Shown here one piece after another: positions 33,361-41,666 of a stretch of 64,000 nucleotides of DNA. The translations under genes were made by a program, and so were the position numbers. Source of the DNA: Nakaseomyces glabratus. Its lineage: Eukaryota > Ascomycota > Saccharomycetes > Saccharomycetales > Saccharomycetaceae. Within the stretch, counting starts at the first letter, position 1; the number at the start of each line of letters is the position of its first letter. A model generated the notes under the pieces. It ran no database searches. It saw only the letters and a list, made by a program, of their open reading frames with translations, and was not told the DNA's origin. The stretch spans positions 496,001 through 560,000 of the forward strand of contig NC_088959.1 in NCBI RefSeq assembly GCF_010111755.1, written 5' to 3'.

Positions 33361-33929
33361 ATTTCGTTAACTAATTTCTTATTTTAAGTTGAAGTGGAAC
33401 AATGATTGTTATAGAAAAAAGTAATTGTGTTGTATGACTCTCGCTTTATGACACTCGTTATCCTTCTTTGAAATCAGCGGATAAAACAGAAAAACAGACG
33501 TCTATTGCTACCTTGTTATACGTCTCCTATTGGGAATTGGTTTAGTGAACAACTGGAAGCGAAAGATAACAAGAAAGTAATTGCTAAGTCCTTTAATCTC
33601 TGCCAAAATTTCAGTTTTTTAGCAGTTTTTTTCCTTTCCTTCCATTTCTTCGGTCTCTGGACGACCGAGAAACTGGCTTTCCTTCGCAAAAAGGGACTTT
33701 CGAATTGACTTACTCATAGTCTTTGCTGTAGTACAAAGAGATATGCACATGTGATCTATACCCGCTTGCTATAAATATAGTTATTGGCAAGCTGGTAAAA
33801 GCTAATTCCATATAGCAAGAGTATCAATATCTAATGATATTTTACTTTTATTTTCTTGGAAGTATAAATAATGGTATCTTCATTGCTGTTTAGCTTTTCC
33901 TTTACAAGATCCTTTTGGCTGATTGATGT
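33361..33929. other. Promoter region TIM23 / small ORF
   Basis: 570 bases containing two perfect TATA boxes, TATAAATA at 33770-33777 and 33863-33870, pointing to the downstream small ORF. S. cerevisiae has the ACC1 gene starting here. Confidence 0.5.
33863..33870 (+). promoter_or_regulatory. TATA box upstream of the 33930 small ORF
   Basis: TATAAATA matches the TATAWAWR consensus exactly and lies 60-67 bases before the ATG at 33930 and about 93 before the ATG at 33963, a normal distance for yeast. An identical octamer sits at 33770-33777. Confidence 0.5.
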
Positions 33930-34124
33930 ATGAAAATTAGCTCGGTGAATAGTTGTGTCGTGATGGAGCCAGTTTCTATATTAATGAGTGCTGCTGATAG
34001 GGATAAGCTTGATGTTAATGCTCATGTTAAATTTATAGACTTGCCGGAGACTGGGCGGAAAAGACGCAGTTGGTTATCCCAACTGGAAGCGAAGAAAGAT
34101 GCTGTGAATGCGGTACCTCGATAG
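33930..34124 (+). CDS. Possible small protein, 64 residues, unrecognised
   Basis: An ATG-started frame; an internal ATG at 33963 would give 53 residues starting MEPVSILMSAADRDKLD. The product is hydrophilic and basic at its end, with the cluster GRKRRSWLSQLEAKK. There is no signal peptide or membrane segment. Codon use looks like its real neighbours, and a perfect TATA box precedes it. It sits on the strand and at the place where the ACC1 3' end would lie by synteny. The segment SILMSAADRDKL loosely resembles the last residues of Acc1 as I remember them (IKMLSTDDKEKL), so it may be an ACC1 remnant that gained a new tail, or an independent small gene. Confidence 0.45.
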   Translation: MKISSVNSCVVMEPVSILMSAADRDKLDVNAHVKFIDLPETGRKRRSWLSQLEAKKDAVNAVPR

Positions 34125-34225
34125 ATTTAGTTTCTAAATAGGGGTGTTCTATTCTATATATATACAATGATAAGTATTCTTAAACACTTATTTTCTCAGT
34201 TAAAGTGGATACTGTTTTTTGTTGT

Positions 34226-35341
34226 TTAATCGAGCTTAGGTTTTTTATTGGAATCTGACTCTACTTCCAACTCACGTTTTTGCTGCTTGGCCAGCTTCCT
34301 TTCCAACGCTTTCCTTTCACCTTCCTGCCTCTTTAGCAGCTTTTCTTCTTCTCTACGCTTAATCAAATATTCTGATGGGTCGCCTTTGGGTTCACCGTTG
34401 TCATCTATCAATGAGGAGATGTGATCCAGGTCCTCTACTGTCTTGCATTGTGCATAGTATTGGAAGAATTTGGATTTTCCTGGCACTAGCCTAGAGAGCA
34501 TGTACTTGGTGTTTCCTATATTATTTTCATACTTCTTTGCGATCTCCAAGAATTCCTTCACTGTTTGGTGCCACGGTAGCACATCCTTTGAAAAGACTGT
34601 TGGGTTACTCTCAGCGGCTTCGGCTATCATACCACCGATTTCCGGGTTATACGAGAACAACTGCTCAAACTCCTCCCTGTGCCTTATCGCACCATTGATC
34701 AATAGTGACACACCTGCCTTCTTGCAAACACTGAATATACTATCTATATAGTCTCTGATCGGCGTCTCTCTGTTTCTCATTGGAGTAGTCCGGCAATGCA
34801 CAGTCAAGTTCCTAATCCCTGTGTCACATATCATCTTCACCAACTCAAGTGTGGAGGCTTCATCCTCGAGCAGCCGTATCTTGCAGGAGATAGGTTTACC
34901 ATGCGGTGTACCGACGTGCTCCACCAGCTCTTTTAGGATCGAGCACAGCTTTTCGGGCTTTTTCAGCAGCGCGGACCCCATCCCAGCGTGTATGGAGAAG
35001 TGCTTGGGGCATCCACAGTTCAAGTCTATGCCATCCACGTCCTGGATCACTTTCAAAGCAGCTTCCTTCGCCAGCGCCGGGTCCGCCGACCCGATCTGGA
35101 ATATCAGTTTCCCGCGCTCTAGAGAAGGCACAGTGCGAAACACCAGCACACCCGAGGGCATCACGTAGTCCACAGAGCTCAGGCTGCTGTTTTCCACACG
35201 CTGTGTCTGAATCAGTTTCTTGTCTATTATCTCGGGCGACCACACCAGCCCAGCACCGTACTTCAGGGCCATAAGCCGCGTGGGCAACTCCCCAGCCCGC
35301 ACCATCGGGGCCAGCACCAGCTTACCTGCATACATGTCCAT
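34226..35341 (-). CDS. SMM1: tRNA dihydrouridine synthase 2
   Basis: 371 residues (S. cerevisiae Smm1/Dus2 384). The FMN-binding TIM barrel begins YAGKLVLAPMVRAGELPTR (4-22), and the catalytic cysteine is C111 in NCGCPKHFS. HCRTTPMRNR and LLINGAIRHREEF follow, with IGGMIAEAAESNPTVF as the phosphate-binding end. The C-terminal tail is Lys/Arg-rich and ends in an NLS-like KKPKLD. It reduces U20 in the D-loop of cytoplasmic tRNAs. The 5' half of the gene is strikingly GC-rich (about 60 percent near 35041-35100), unlike its 3' half. A pentamer array ending in a PAC element lies just upstream. Confidence 0.96.
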   Translation of the reverse strand: MDMYAGKLVLAPMVRAGELPTRLMALKYGAGLVWSPEIIDKKLIQTQRVENSSLSSVDYVMPSGVLVFRTVPSLERGKLIFQIGSADPALAKEAALKVIQDVDGIDLNCGCPKHFSIHAGMGSALLKKPEKLCSILKELVEHVGTPHGKPISCKIRLLEDEASTLELVKMICDTGIRNLTVHCRTTPMRNRETPIRDYIDSIFSVCKKAGVSLLINGAIRHREEFEQLFSYNPEIGGMIAEAAESNPTVFSKDVLPWHQTVKEFLEIAKKYENNIGNTKYMLSRLVPGKSKFFQYYAQCKTVEDLDHISSLIDDNGEPKGDPSEYLIKRREEEKLLKRQEGERKALERKLAKQQKRELEVESDSNKKPKLD

Positions 35342-35645
35342 TCAACTTAGCTCGTAGACATAGGGAAGGTGGGAAAGGCACCATGTTAAAAGCACTATTG
35401 GCTCCATTTCATTTGTAGTGCCAAATGTGGTGCGATGCGATGCTATGTGATGCCATGCTATGCGATGCTATGTGATGCTATGCTATGCGATGCGATGCGA
35501 TGAGCTTAGAATGCATTTTTTCACTCACCACAGACGGGGGGCACAAGGTTGTAAAACATGATATTTTTCATTAAAAGGATATATAGAGTCTAGTATATAG
35601 TGAGTCGTAATTGGTATTTATGCAGGAGGGATAGTGTTTCCCATT
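35342..35645. other. Intergenic SMM1 upstream / YNR014W-like 3' side
   Basis: 304 bases dominated by the 70-base pentamer array and PAC element listed separately. The rest is the 3' flank of the small gene beyond. Confidence 0.6.
35431..35506. repeat. Tandem pentamer array (TGNNA x14) ending in a PAC element
   Basis: Fourteen uninterrupted 5-base units of the form TGCGA, TGCTA, TGTGA or TGCCA fill 35431-35500. The last runs into GCGATGAGCT at 35497-35506, a full PAC match. The hexamer GCGATG, the PAC core without its last AG, recurs at 35432, 35437, 35462, 35487, 35492 and 35497. The array lies 90-165 bases upstream of the SMM1 ATG, which reads away from it on the minus strand. Confidence 0.85.
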
Positions 35646-36053
35646 TCATTTGTAGACGATAGGTTTATCGAATTTGAGGGCCATAGAGGGTCTTCTGTGA
35701 TGGTGTTTGCGGCACCCGCGCACCGTCGAGCTCATAGAGTTCATAGAGTTCATGTTTGAGTTCATATTTGAGTTCATATTTGAGTTCATGTTCGAGTTAA
35801 TGTTCGAGTTAGTGCGCGATAGACTCGTCGTGTCTGTGTAACTCTCGCACTGCACCAGCGGGGACACACAGCCACTGCACGAGCAGTCCTTCGCCTCTGT
35901 ATCGCACATGCTGGAACTCAGCGACGTGATGGACCCCTGACGCGAGGACGCCGGCGTCCTCACGTTCAGCTCAGCTTTGTCGTCGTGATACACAAGGTGT
36001 GCCTCCAGTGGAGTATTTAGAGGCGTGTAGTAGTCGTTCATTGCTTCGCTCAT
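35646..36053 (-). CDS. YNR014W/YMR206W-like protein of unknown function
   Basis: 135 residues from the ATG at 36053; the frame upstream is open but starts only at a TTG. It begins MSEAMNDYYTPLNTPLEAHLV. A Ser/Thr-rich middle is followed by a Cys cluster (CSCSGCVSPLVQC), an Asn/Ser/Met tetrapeptide repeat (NSNM units) and a basic end with HHHRRPSMALKFDKPIVY. RRPS is a good PKA-type site. I identify it only by place: S. cerevisiae YNR014W, an uncharacterised gene, lies between PHO91 and SMM1 with the same relative orientation. Length (YNR014W 212) differs, and I cannot verify similarity. Confidence 0.65.
   Translation of the reverse strand: MSEAMNDYYTPLNTPLEAHLVYHDDKAELNVRTPASSRQGSITSLSSSMCDTEAKDCSCSGCVSPLVQCESYTDTTSLSRTNSNINSNMNSNMNSNMNSNMNSMNSMSSTVRGCRKHHHRRPSMALKFDKPIVYK
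35727..35815. repeat. Coding minisatellite, about 12-bp unit
   Basis: Plus-strand units of the type GAGTTCATATTT or GAGTTCATGTTC repeat about six to seven times; on the coding minus strand they encode Asn-Ser-Asn-Met/Ile. Shorter 9-base units (GAGTTCATA) begin the array. It is likely variable in length between strains. Confidence 0.8.
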
Positions 36054-36991
36054 ATAGCTATTGATGATCTCAAAAAACCAGGATTGCAACAATTGGATGC
36101 TTATTATATATAGTCATCGAGATTGAATTGGATGTAATTGGACTTGCGGGGGGGCCATTGTGACGTAGAGAACTGCGCATAGAACGTATTGGATCATACG
36201 GAAACATGTCATATAGAGATAATAGAGACAATGGGGCAGTTGGCGGGGGGATTGTTCAAGGGGCACAGACATAACCGTAGGACAGACAGATGAAAATATC
36301 AGCACAAATTCTAGACCCCCCCCTTCCCCGGTTTCCAAACCTACGGAGGTACTACTCAACGGCTGCTAAATTGCGGGGGGCAATATGAGTGGCAGGAAAC
36401 TTCGCTAGCTTGTGCCTCTCGCAGCTATACGAAGCTGCACACACCAATGCAATCCTCTCTGTGTCGGATAATTACCTGCGACACCGAGGGGGGTGTTGCC
36501 CTTTAACTCCTGTGCTTTCTGGGCAGTCGAAGAGGGCAGCCGAGAGAGGCACTGCGGAGAAACTCCTCAACGAAGAAAAGTGGAATAGATGTCCCCTCCG
36601 CCTGTGCAGAAGAAACCTCCGGGAAGACACTCCCATAGAAAGAACTCTACGTACGTCTCTGGGGTGTGGGGGGGGCTAGTAGGCCACTGGGAAACGTAAT
36701 TCTCTTACGCTTCGTCGCTGTCGTCATCGTTGCGGGGGGGGGCGGGACGATGAGTTAGTGATGATTCATGTCGTATATAGTGTTATATGTGTACGTATAT
36801 AGGTATATACATGTGATGCCGTATCGTAATACATGTATGACTAGAACTCTGGAGGGATGAGAGGGGAGGTTTCGCAAGCGAGGAAGGATGCAGTGCTACT
36901 ACAAAACGGACTTGGGAGGACTGTCTCTAAGGTATATCCAGATGGTATCCAGATGCTAGGAAAGCATTAAGATAGAGATACACAAGGGGCG
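36054..36991. other. GC-rich intergenic region upstream of PHO91
   Basis: About 940 bases between divergent genes, with several G- or C-runs of seven to nine (near 36151, 36316, 36668 and 36735). Base composition is close to 50 percent GC by eye, well above other spacers. No Pho4 site CACGTG was seen. The open frame at 36389-36679 starts with GTG and is not called. Confidence 0.5.
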
Positions 36992-39652
36992 ATGAAGTTC
37001 TCGCATTCGCTGCAGTTCAATTCTGTGCCGGAATGGTCGTCGAAGTACATTGCGTACTCGCAGTTGAAGAAGTTGATCTACTCCTTGCAGAAGGAGAAGT
37101 TGTACTCGTCGACGCCTGATCTCAGCACCGCGGCGTCTGAGTCGAGTGAGTTGCAGCCGCTGCTGGATGTGCCAGAGGATGAGAATAGCTCTTATGTGAG
37201 GAGGTTCGTGCAGGCTCTGGACCACGAGGTGAAGAAGATAGAGAAGTTCTACCTGTCGCAGGAGACCGGTCTCATTGCCAATTACAACGAGTTGAAGGAT
37301 GACGTGCACGAGTATGAACAGGAGCTCACGTCCGCGAATTTCCTTTACCCGTCCCAGTCTCTAACTGGAGCAGTACCTACTGGCGGGAATGCAAAGAAAC
37401 TGCGCAGGAGGAGGCTGAGTAGCACGTCCTCTATGGAATCCAACAACTCGGGCCTTCCTTTGTCTGTTGACTCCGCACCGGGTGCCATCGTGCCTCCAGA
37501 ACATCATAGACCCTCCATAGAAGCACAGAAGTCCAGATCGAGCACGGTAAACAACAACTCTTTGAACCTGTCCAATTTCGAGCCCTTGAACCCACAACTA
37601 CAACACAAAGTCACTTTGAAAAAAAGGTTAGTGATGGTATACACCCAGTTGTCAGAACTAAAGGACTTCATTGACTTGAACAAGACTGGTTTTACCAAGA
37701 TCTGTAAGAAATTTGATAAATCATTGGATACAGCAATAAAAAAACCTTACTTGAAGCAACTTGAACTGAAGACACATGTGTTCAACCCGGAAACTTTTGC
37801 TAAGATTGAACAGACTATAAGAGAGACAATTATCACTTATGCCAGATTAAGTGAAGACCAATTGCCCATCACCATTGAAAGCATCTCTCAACAAACCGGG
37901 AATCCTGATGTAGAACACCAAGCATTGGCTCTGGAGGAAGACGAGTTGGTTGATTATGAGAACGCTGAAAAAGAGCTATCTGAACACTTACGTGATCATG
38001 TAGTGTGGGAAAGAAATACAGTATGGAAAGATATGATGAACCTAGAGAGAAAATCTCAGACAGCAAAGACCCAGGATAAAGGACCAGGTTCCTTTGGACA
38101 ATTCAGGAAGAAGAAACTGCTAATCAAAGAAACTGATGATGGAGTCGCCTTTGAAACCGGTACGGATGCAGCCGGCAAAATTGTGCCTCCAGTGACTATT
38201 TCCGATGCCGTGAGGTTACCTCTAGTGAATTATGTGAAACTCTTACTACAGTCTCAAAAAGCAGTTAGTTTCCTATTCATATTTTCAATCTTTTTGATCT
38301 TGCTAAAGTCGTCACCCTTTGATGACATTAAGCAGAAAAACTGTTTTGCCATTTTAGTATTTGCATCCCTACTTTGGGCAACTGAAACAATCCCATTATT
38401 TGTGACGTCACTACTAATTCCGTTCTTGGTTGTGGTTTTGCCAGTATTGAAAGATCCAAATACTGATGGGCCAATGTCAGCCAAAGATTCTTCCCAGTTC
38501 ATTCTATCAACTATGTGGTCTAGTGTAATTATGCTTCTTTTAGGTGGTTTTACATTAGCAGCAGCCTTGTCTAAATACAACATTGCTAAAGTACTATCAA
38601 CTTATATCTTGTACTCTGCTGGTACTAACCCACATTTAATTTTACTAACTAACATGGGTGTTGCATTGTTTGTGTCTATGTGGGTGTCTAATGTGGCAGC
38701 TCCGGTTCTTTGTTATTCAATTATTCAGCCAATGCTGAGGACACTCCCAACAAAGAGCACATATGCCAAATCCTTAATATTGGGAATTGCACTTGCTTCT
38801 AATATTGGTGGTATGGCATCCCCTATAGCATCTCCTCAAAATATTTTTGCTATTGGTGTAATGGACCCACCACCATCCTGGGGGGAATGGTTTGTGGTAT
38901 CTATTCCTGTATGTACTGTATCGGTCGTGGCGATCTGGTTGCTGTTAACGTTGACTTTCCCATTGGAGTCCTCCTTGAAGATCTTAAGATTACATCCTAC
39001 CCATGATCCTTTTACATTAAAGCAATGGTTTGTGTCCATTATTTCTATCACCACAATCGTTTTATGGTGTCTGTCCAATAAATTATCTGGTGTTCTGGGT
39101 GAGATGGGTATAATTTCCATTATACCATTAGTAGTGTTTTTCGGAACAGGACTTCTCACTTCAGATGATTTCAATAACTTCATGTGGACAATAGTGATTT
39201 TGGCAATGGGTGGCACTACTCTAGGTAAGGCAGTTAGCTCATCTGGTTTACTATCAACTATTGCGTCAATGATAAAGGAATCCGTTGAAAAGCAACACAT
39301 CTTTGTAATTGTGCTTATCTTCGGTCTCGTAATCTTGACTATGGCTACATTTGTTTCGCATACAGTGGCGGCGATGATCATAGTTCCTTTGATGGGTGAA
39401 ATAGGATCTGATCTCCCTGGTGGGGACCATTCTCGTCTGCTTATCATGGTTGCAGCATTTTTATGTTCAGGTGCAATGGGTTTACCAACTTCTGGATTCC
39501 CCAACGTAACTGCAATTTCAATGATTGATGAAGTAGGAGATCGGTATCTGACCGTTGGCACTTTTATAAAAAGGGGTGTTCCCGCTGGGTTTATCACTTA
39601 TTTTGTTGTTGTTACGCTAGGATACTCTTTAATGAAACTAATTGGCTTGTAA
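36992..39652 (+). CDS. PHO91: Low-affinity vacuolar phosphate transporter (SPX domain)
   Basis: 886 residues (S. cerevisiae Pho91 894). An N-terminal SPX domain begins MKFSHSLQFNSVPEWSSKYI and extends to about residue 330, with the basic KKLRRRRLSS stretch and KTGFTKICKKFDK supplying inositol-polyphosphate-binding lysines. A DASS/ArsB-type permease with about 12 membrane segments follows, including ATETIPLFVTSLLIPFLVV and the motif SNIGGMASPIASPQN. Pho91 exports phosphate from the vacuole. The 5' third uses markedly more G/C-ending codons than the 3' half. Orientation and neighbours fit YNR013C. Confidence 0.96.
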   Translation: MKFSHSLQFNSVPEWSSKYIAYSQLKKLIYSLQKEKLYSSTPDLSTAASESSELQPLLDVPEDENSSYVRRFVQALDHEVKKIEKFYLSQETGLIANYNELKDDVHEYEQELTSANFLYPSQSLTGAVPTGGNAKKLRRRRLSSTSSMESNNSGLPLSVDSAPGAIVPPEHHRPSIEAQKSRSSTVNNNSLNLSNFEPLNPQLQHKVTLKKRLVMVYTQLSELKDFIDLNKTGFTKICKKFDKSLDTAIKKPYLKQLELKTHVFNPETFAKIEQTIRETIITYARLSEDQLPITIESISQQTGNPDVEHQALALEEDELVDYENAEKELSEHLRDHVVWERNTVWKDMMNLERKSQTAKTQDKGPGSFGQFRKKKLLIKETDDGVAFETGTDAAGKIVPPVTISDAVRLPLVNYVKLLLQSQKAVSFLFIFSIFLILLKSSPFDDIKQKNCFAILVFASLLWATETIPLFVTSLLIPFLVVVLPVLKDPNTDGPMSAKDSSQFILSTMWSSVIMLLLGGFTLAAALSKYNIAKVLSTYILYSAGTNPHLILLTNMGVALFVSMWVSNVAAPVLCYSIIQPMLRTLPTKSTYAKSLILGIALASNIGGMASPIASPQNIFAIGVMDPPPSWGEWFVVSIPVCTVSVVAIWLLLTLTFPLESSLKILRLHPTHDPFTLKQWFVSIISITTIVLWCLSNKLSGVLGEMGIISIIPLVVFFGTGLLTSDDFNNFMWTIVILAMGGTTLGKAVSSSGLLSTIASMIKESVEKQHIFVIVLIFGLVILTMATFVSHTVAAMIIVPLMGEIGSDLPGGDHSRLLIMVAAFLCSGAMGLPTSGFPNVTAISMIDEVGDRYLTVGTFIKRGVPAGFITYFVVVTLGYSLMKLIGL

Positions 39653-39802
39653 ATGAATAAAAATAGTTATCAAGAAGTTTCAAATTTGCATATTCCAGGA
39701 GATATTGTCTTGATGAAAGATAATTTCGTATTGTATTAATTTTATTAGATGATGATATATTATTTAATGCATATTTATTAGTATTGGACTAATAGTTTGA
39801 TG

Positions 39803-41233
39803 TTAGCAACCAAAATATTTGTTGTCGACAAATCTTGTTAGGGCCCAACTTGCCTTCTTGTTTTTTATTTCATTTCTCTCGACGACAATACCTGCTGTAA
39901 TTTTGATCCTATTGCCAAACGCGTTTATAATTCTTCTAATACCTAGTTCTGTGGCCATGTATACTAAAATATGGATGTTTTCTATATCGACTTTGTGGTC
40001 TAGAAGAACTTGTACGGCCATAATCATAGCAGCACCACTAATGATCTGAGAATCCATTATTAGTATTTTCCTGTATTTTGAGATGTCCTCGGGGATAAAC
40101 TCACAGTGCAGTTGTGGCTCACCTGTCAGGGAATCAGATTGAATTAATAGCTTACCAATTGCCATGGCTGGGAAAGCCTTTTTAACAGCTTTCATAAAAC
40201 AATCGCCTGATCTAATTGTGCTGATAGCTGTAACTTCATCAAAGCAGCACCTACGTTGGCCTGGTACACTGAATCCATCTGGAGTGATAATAGTTTCTGG
40301 TTTCTGAACAGGGATATCATTGAGTGTATTGGCTAGTAACAAAGTTGCAATCCTATCAAATTGGAAGGAGAACTCATCCCTATCGACATTTCTGTCCAAT
40401 AAAATAGTGTGTATGGCCTTAATTTGATTTGTCTGTGGAAGAACCTCCAAATTCTTATAATCTGATAATGGACCAGTTCCAGATTGGCCTAATTTGACAA
40501 GTTCTGTCATGTGCTCTTCAGATTTCAGTTCTAGTTTTGATTCTATGTGCTTAATTAGCAGCTTTACAGCAACTGTGTTATCAGACATTGAAGGTATAAT
40601 AGCATCAGCTTTCGCCATTGTTGGCTTAACGTACTTGACAGCATCGGGTTTGACATATCTTTCCCATTGTAATAAACAGCCTTGCAAATCTCTTCCTCTT
40701 GCAACAATATCTCTCGATAATCTTCTAGCCAAACAAATGTCTAAATCAGCGTCAACATACACCTTTAAATCCATCAAATCAAGTAATCTTTGATCATATA
40801 ATGCATAAATACCTTCTAAGACGATAACACTGGCACCATATATAGGGATCTGCTTGTGTGGATCTCTATTATGGTGGGTAAAACTATAGACGGGAATAGA
40901 GGTTTTCTTACCTTCTTTCAAGCTCAAAATACAGTCATATGCCAAATCCAAATCGATTGCATTAGGTTCATCAAAGTCGTACTCGTTATTAAACGCACGC
41001 TCCCGTTCTGCTTCATTGAGTGGTTTATAGAAATTATCCAAGGAGATTAGCACAGTCCATGGAACATTAATAGATGAGACAATCTTATTGGCCACACTGG
41101 TCTTACCTGACCCAGACGTACCACCAACACCGATGATATAAGGAGTAGTCCATGGCGGAATATATTTGTGTTGGTCATTCAAATGAACACTACTACGTCT
41201 AGCCTCAGTAGAGTTCCCGGTCATATCATGCAT
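39803..41233 (-). CDS. URK1: Uridine/cytidine kinase
   Basis: 476 residues (S. cerevisiae Urk1 501). The kinase half has the P-loop GVGGTSGSGKTSVAN, SLDNFYKPL, VIVLEGIYAL and the lid segment RRLSRDIVARGRD. The C-terminal half is a UPRT-like domain (RRCCFDEVTAISTIRSGDCF and ILIMDSQIISGAAM), usual for eukaryotic Urk proteins. It phosphorylates uridine and cytidine in the pyrimidine salvage pathway. A nearer in-frame ATG at 41224 would drop only three residues. It is divergent from PRP2, as YNR012W is from YNR011C; the shared promoter has a PAC/RRPE pair. Confidence 0.96.
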   Translation of the reverse strand: MHDMTGNSTEARRSSVHLNDQHKYIPPWTTPYIIGVGGTSGSGKTSVANKIVSSINVPWTVLISLDNFYKPLNEAERERAFNNEYDFDEPNAIDLDLAYDCILSLKEGKKTSIPVYSFTHHNRDPHKQIPIYGASVIVLEGIYALYDQRLLDLMDLKVYVDADLDICLARRLSRDIVARGRDLQGCLLQWERYVKPDAVKYVKPTMAKADAIIPSMSDNTVAVKLLIKHIESKLELKSEEHMTELVKLGQSGTGPLSDYKNLEVLPQTNQIKAIHTILLDRNVDRDEFSFQFDRIATLLLANTLNDIPVQKPETIITPDGFSVPGQRRCCFDEVTAISTIRSGDCFMKAVKKAFPAMAIGKLLIQSDSLTGEPQLHCEFIPEDISKYRKILIMDSQIISGAAMIMAVQVLLDHKVDIENIHILVYMATELGIRRIINAFGNRIKITAGIVVERNEIKNKKASWALTRFVDNKYFGC

Positions 41234-41666
41234 TCCTGATGATAAGCTAACAAGTTACCCAAATGATAATTGGATAAGGTACGTTTAAGTAGGGCAATAT
41301 GGAACGAAACGCCTCCGAATCTGAAATATTAGCTCCAAGAAAATCTATGGCACCTAACTCTAGTAACAATTACCGTCTTACTGAAATCAGTACAATTTTA
41401 GTCTAGTACCCAATGGTTAGTTTAAATCCCTGTTATAAGACTAGGTTTAACTTTAAATGTTCAAATATCTATTTTTGACCGGCTTGAATTTTGCGATGAG
41501 CATCGAGTCGATCAATTTTTCAGAAATTTCTTTTTTTGACAAAATAATAGGGCATTGCATTGTTTAACATTGGTTTGCTAATGGTAATGTTATGGGGAAA
41601 TTATCATATTAACATACTTATTTGATTCTCTGGTTAATAGAAAGCTCATTGGGAAGAATACTAAAA
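41234..41666. other. Divergent promoter URK1 / PRP2
   Basis: About 430 bases with the PAC and RRPE elements listed separately. No other gene, and no intron signals upstream of the PRP2 ATG. Confidence 0.5.
41493..41522. promoter_or_regulatory. PAC plus RRPE in the URK1/PRP2 promoter
   Basis: GCGATGAG at 41493-41500 (PAC) is followed 13 bases on by AATTTTTCA at 41514-41522, nine bases of the RRPE consensus on the reverse strand. The pair and its spacing are typical of ribosome-biogenesis promoters (Dot6/Tod6, Stb3). It could serve either gene; URK1 fits the regulon better. Confidence 0.65.

Noticed and set aside
34821..35274. Three overlapping frames of 115-122 codons antisense to SMM1 or in another frame
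   Set aside because: They lie inside a gene with clear DUS2 motifs and are explained by the local GC richness that removes stop codons.
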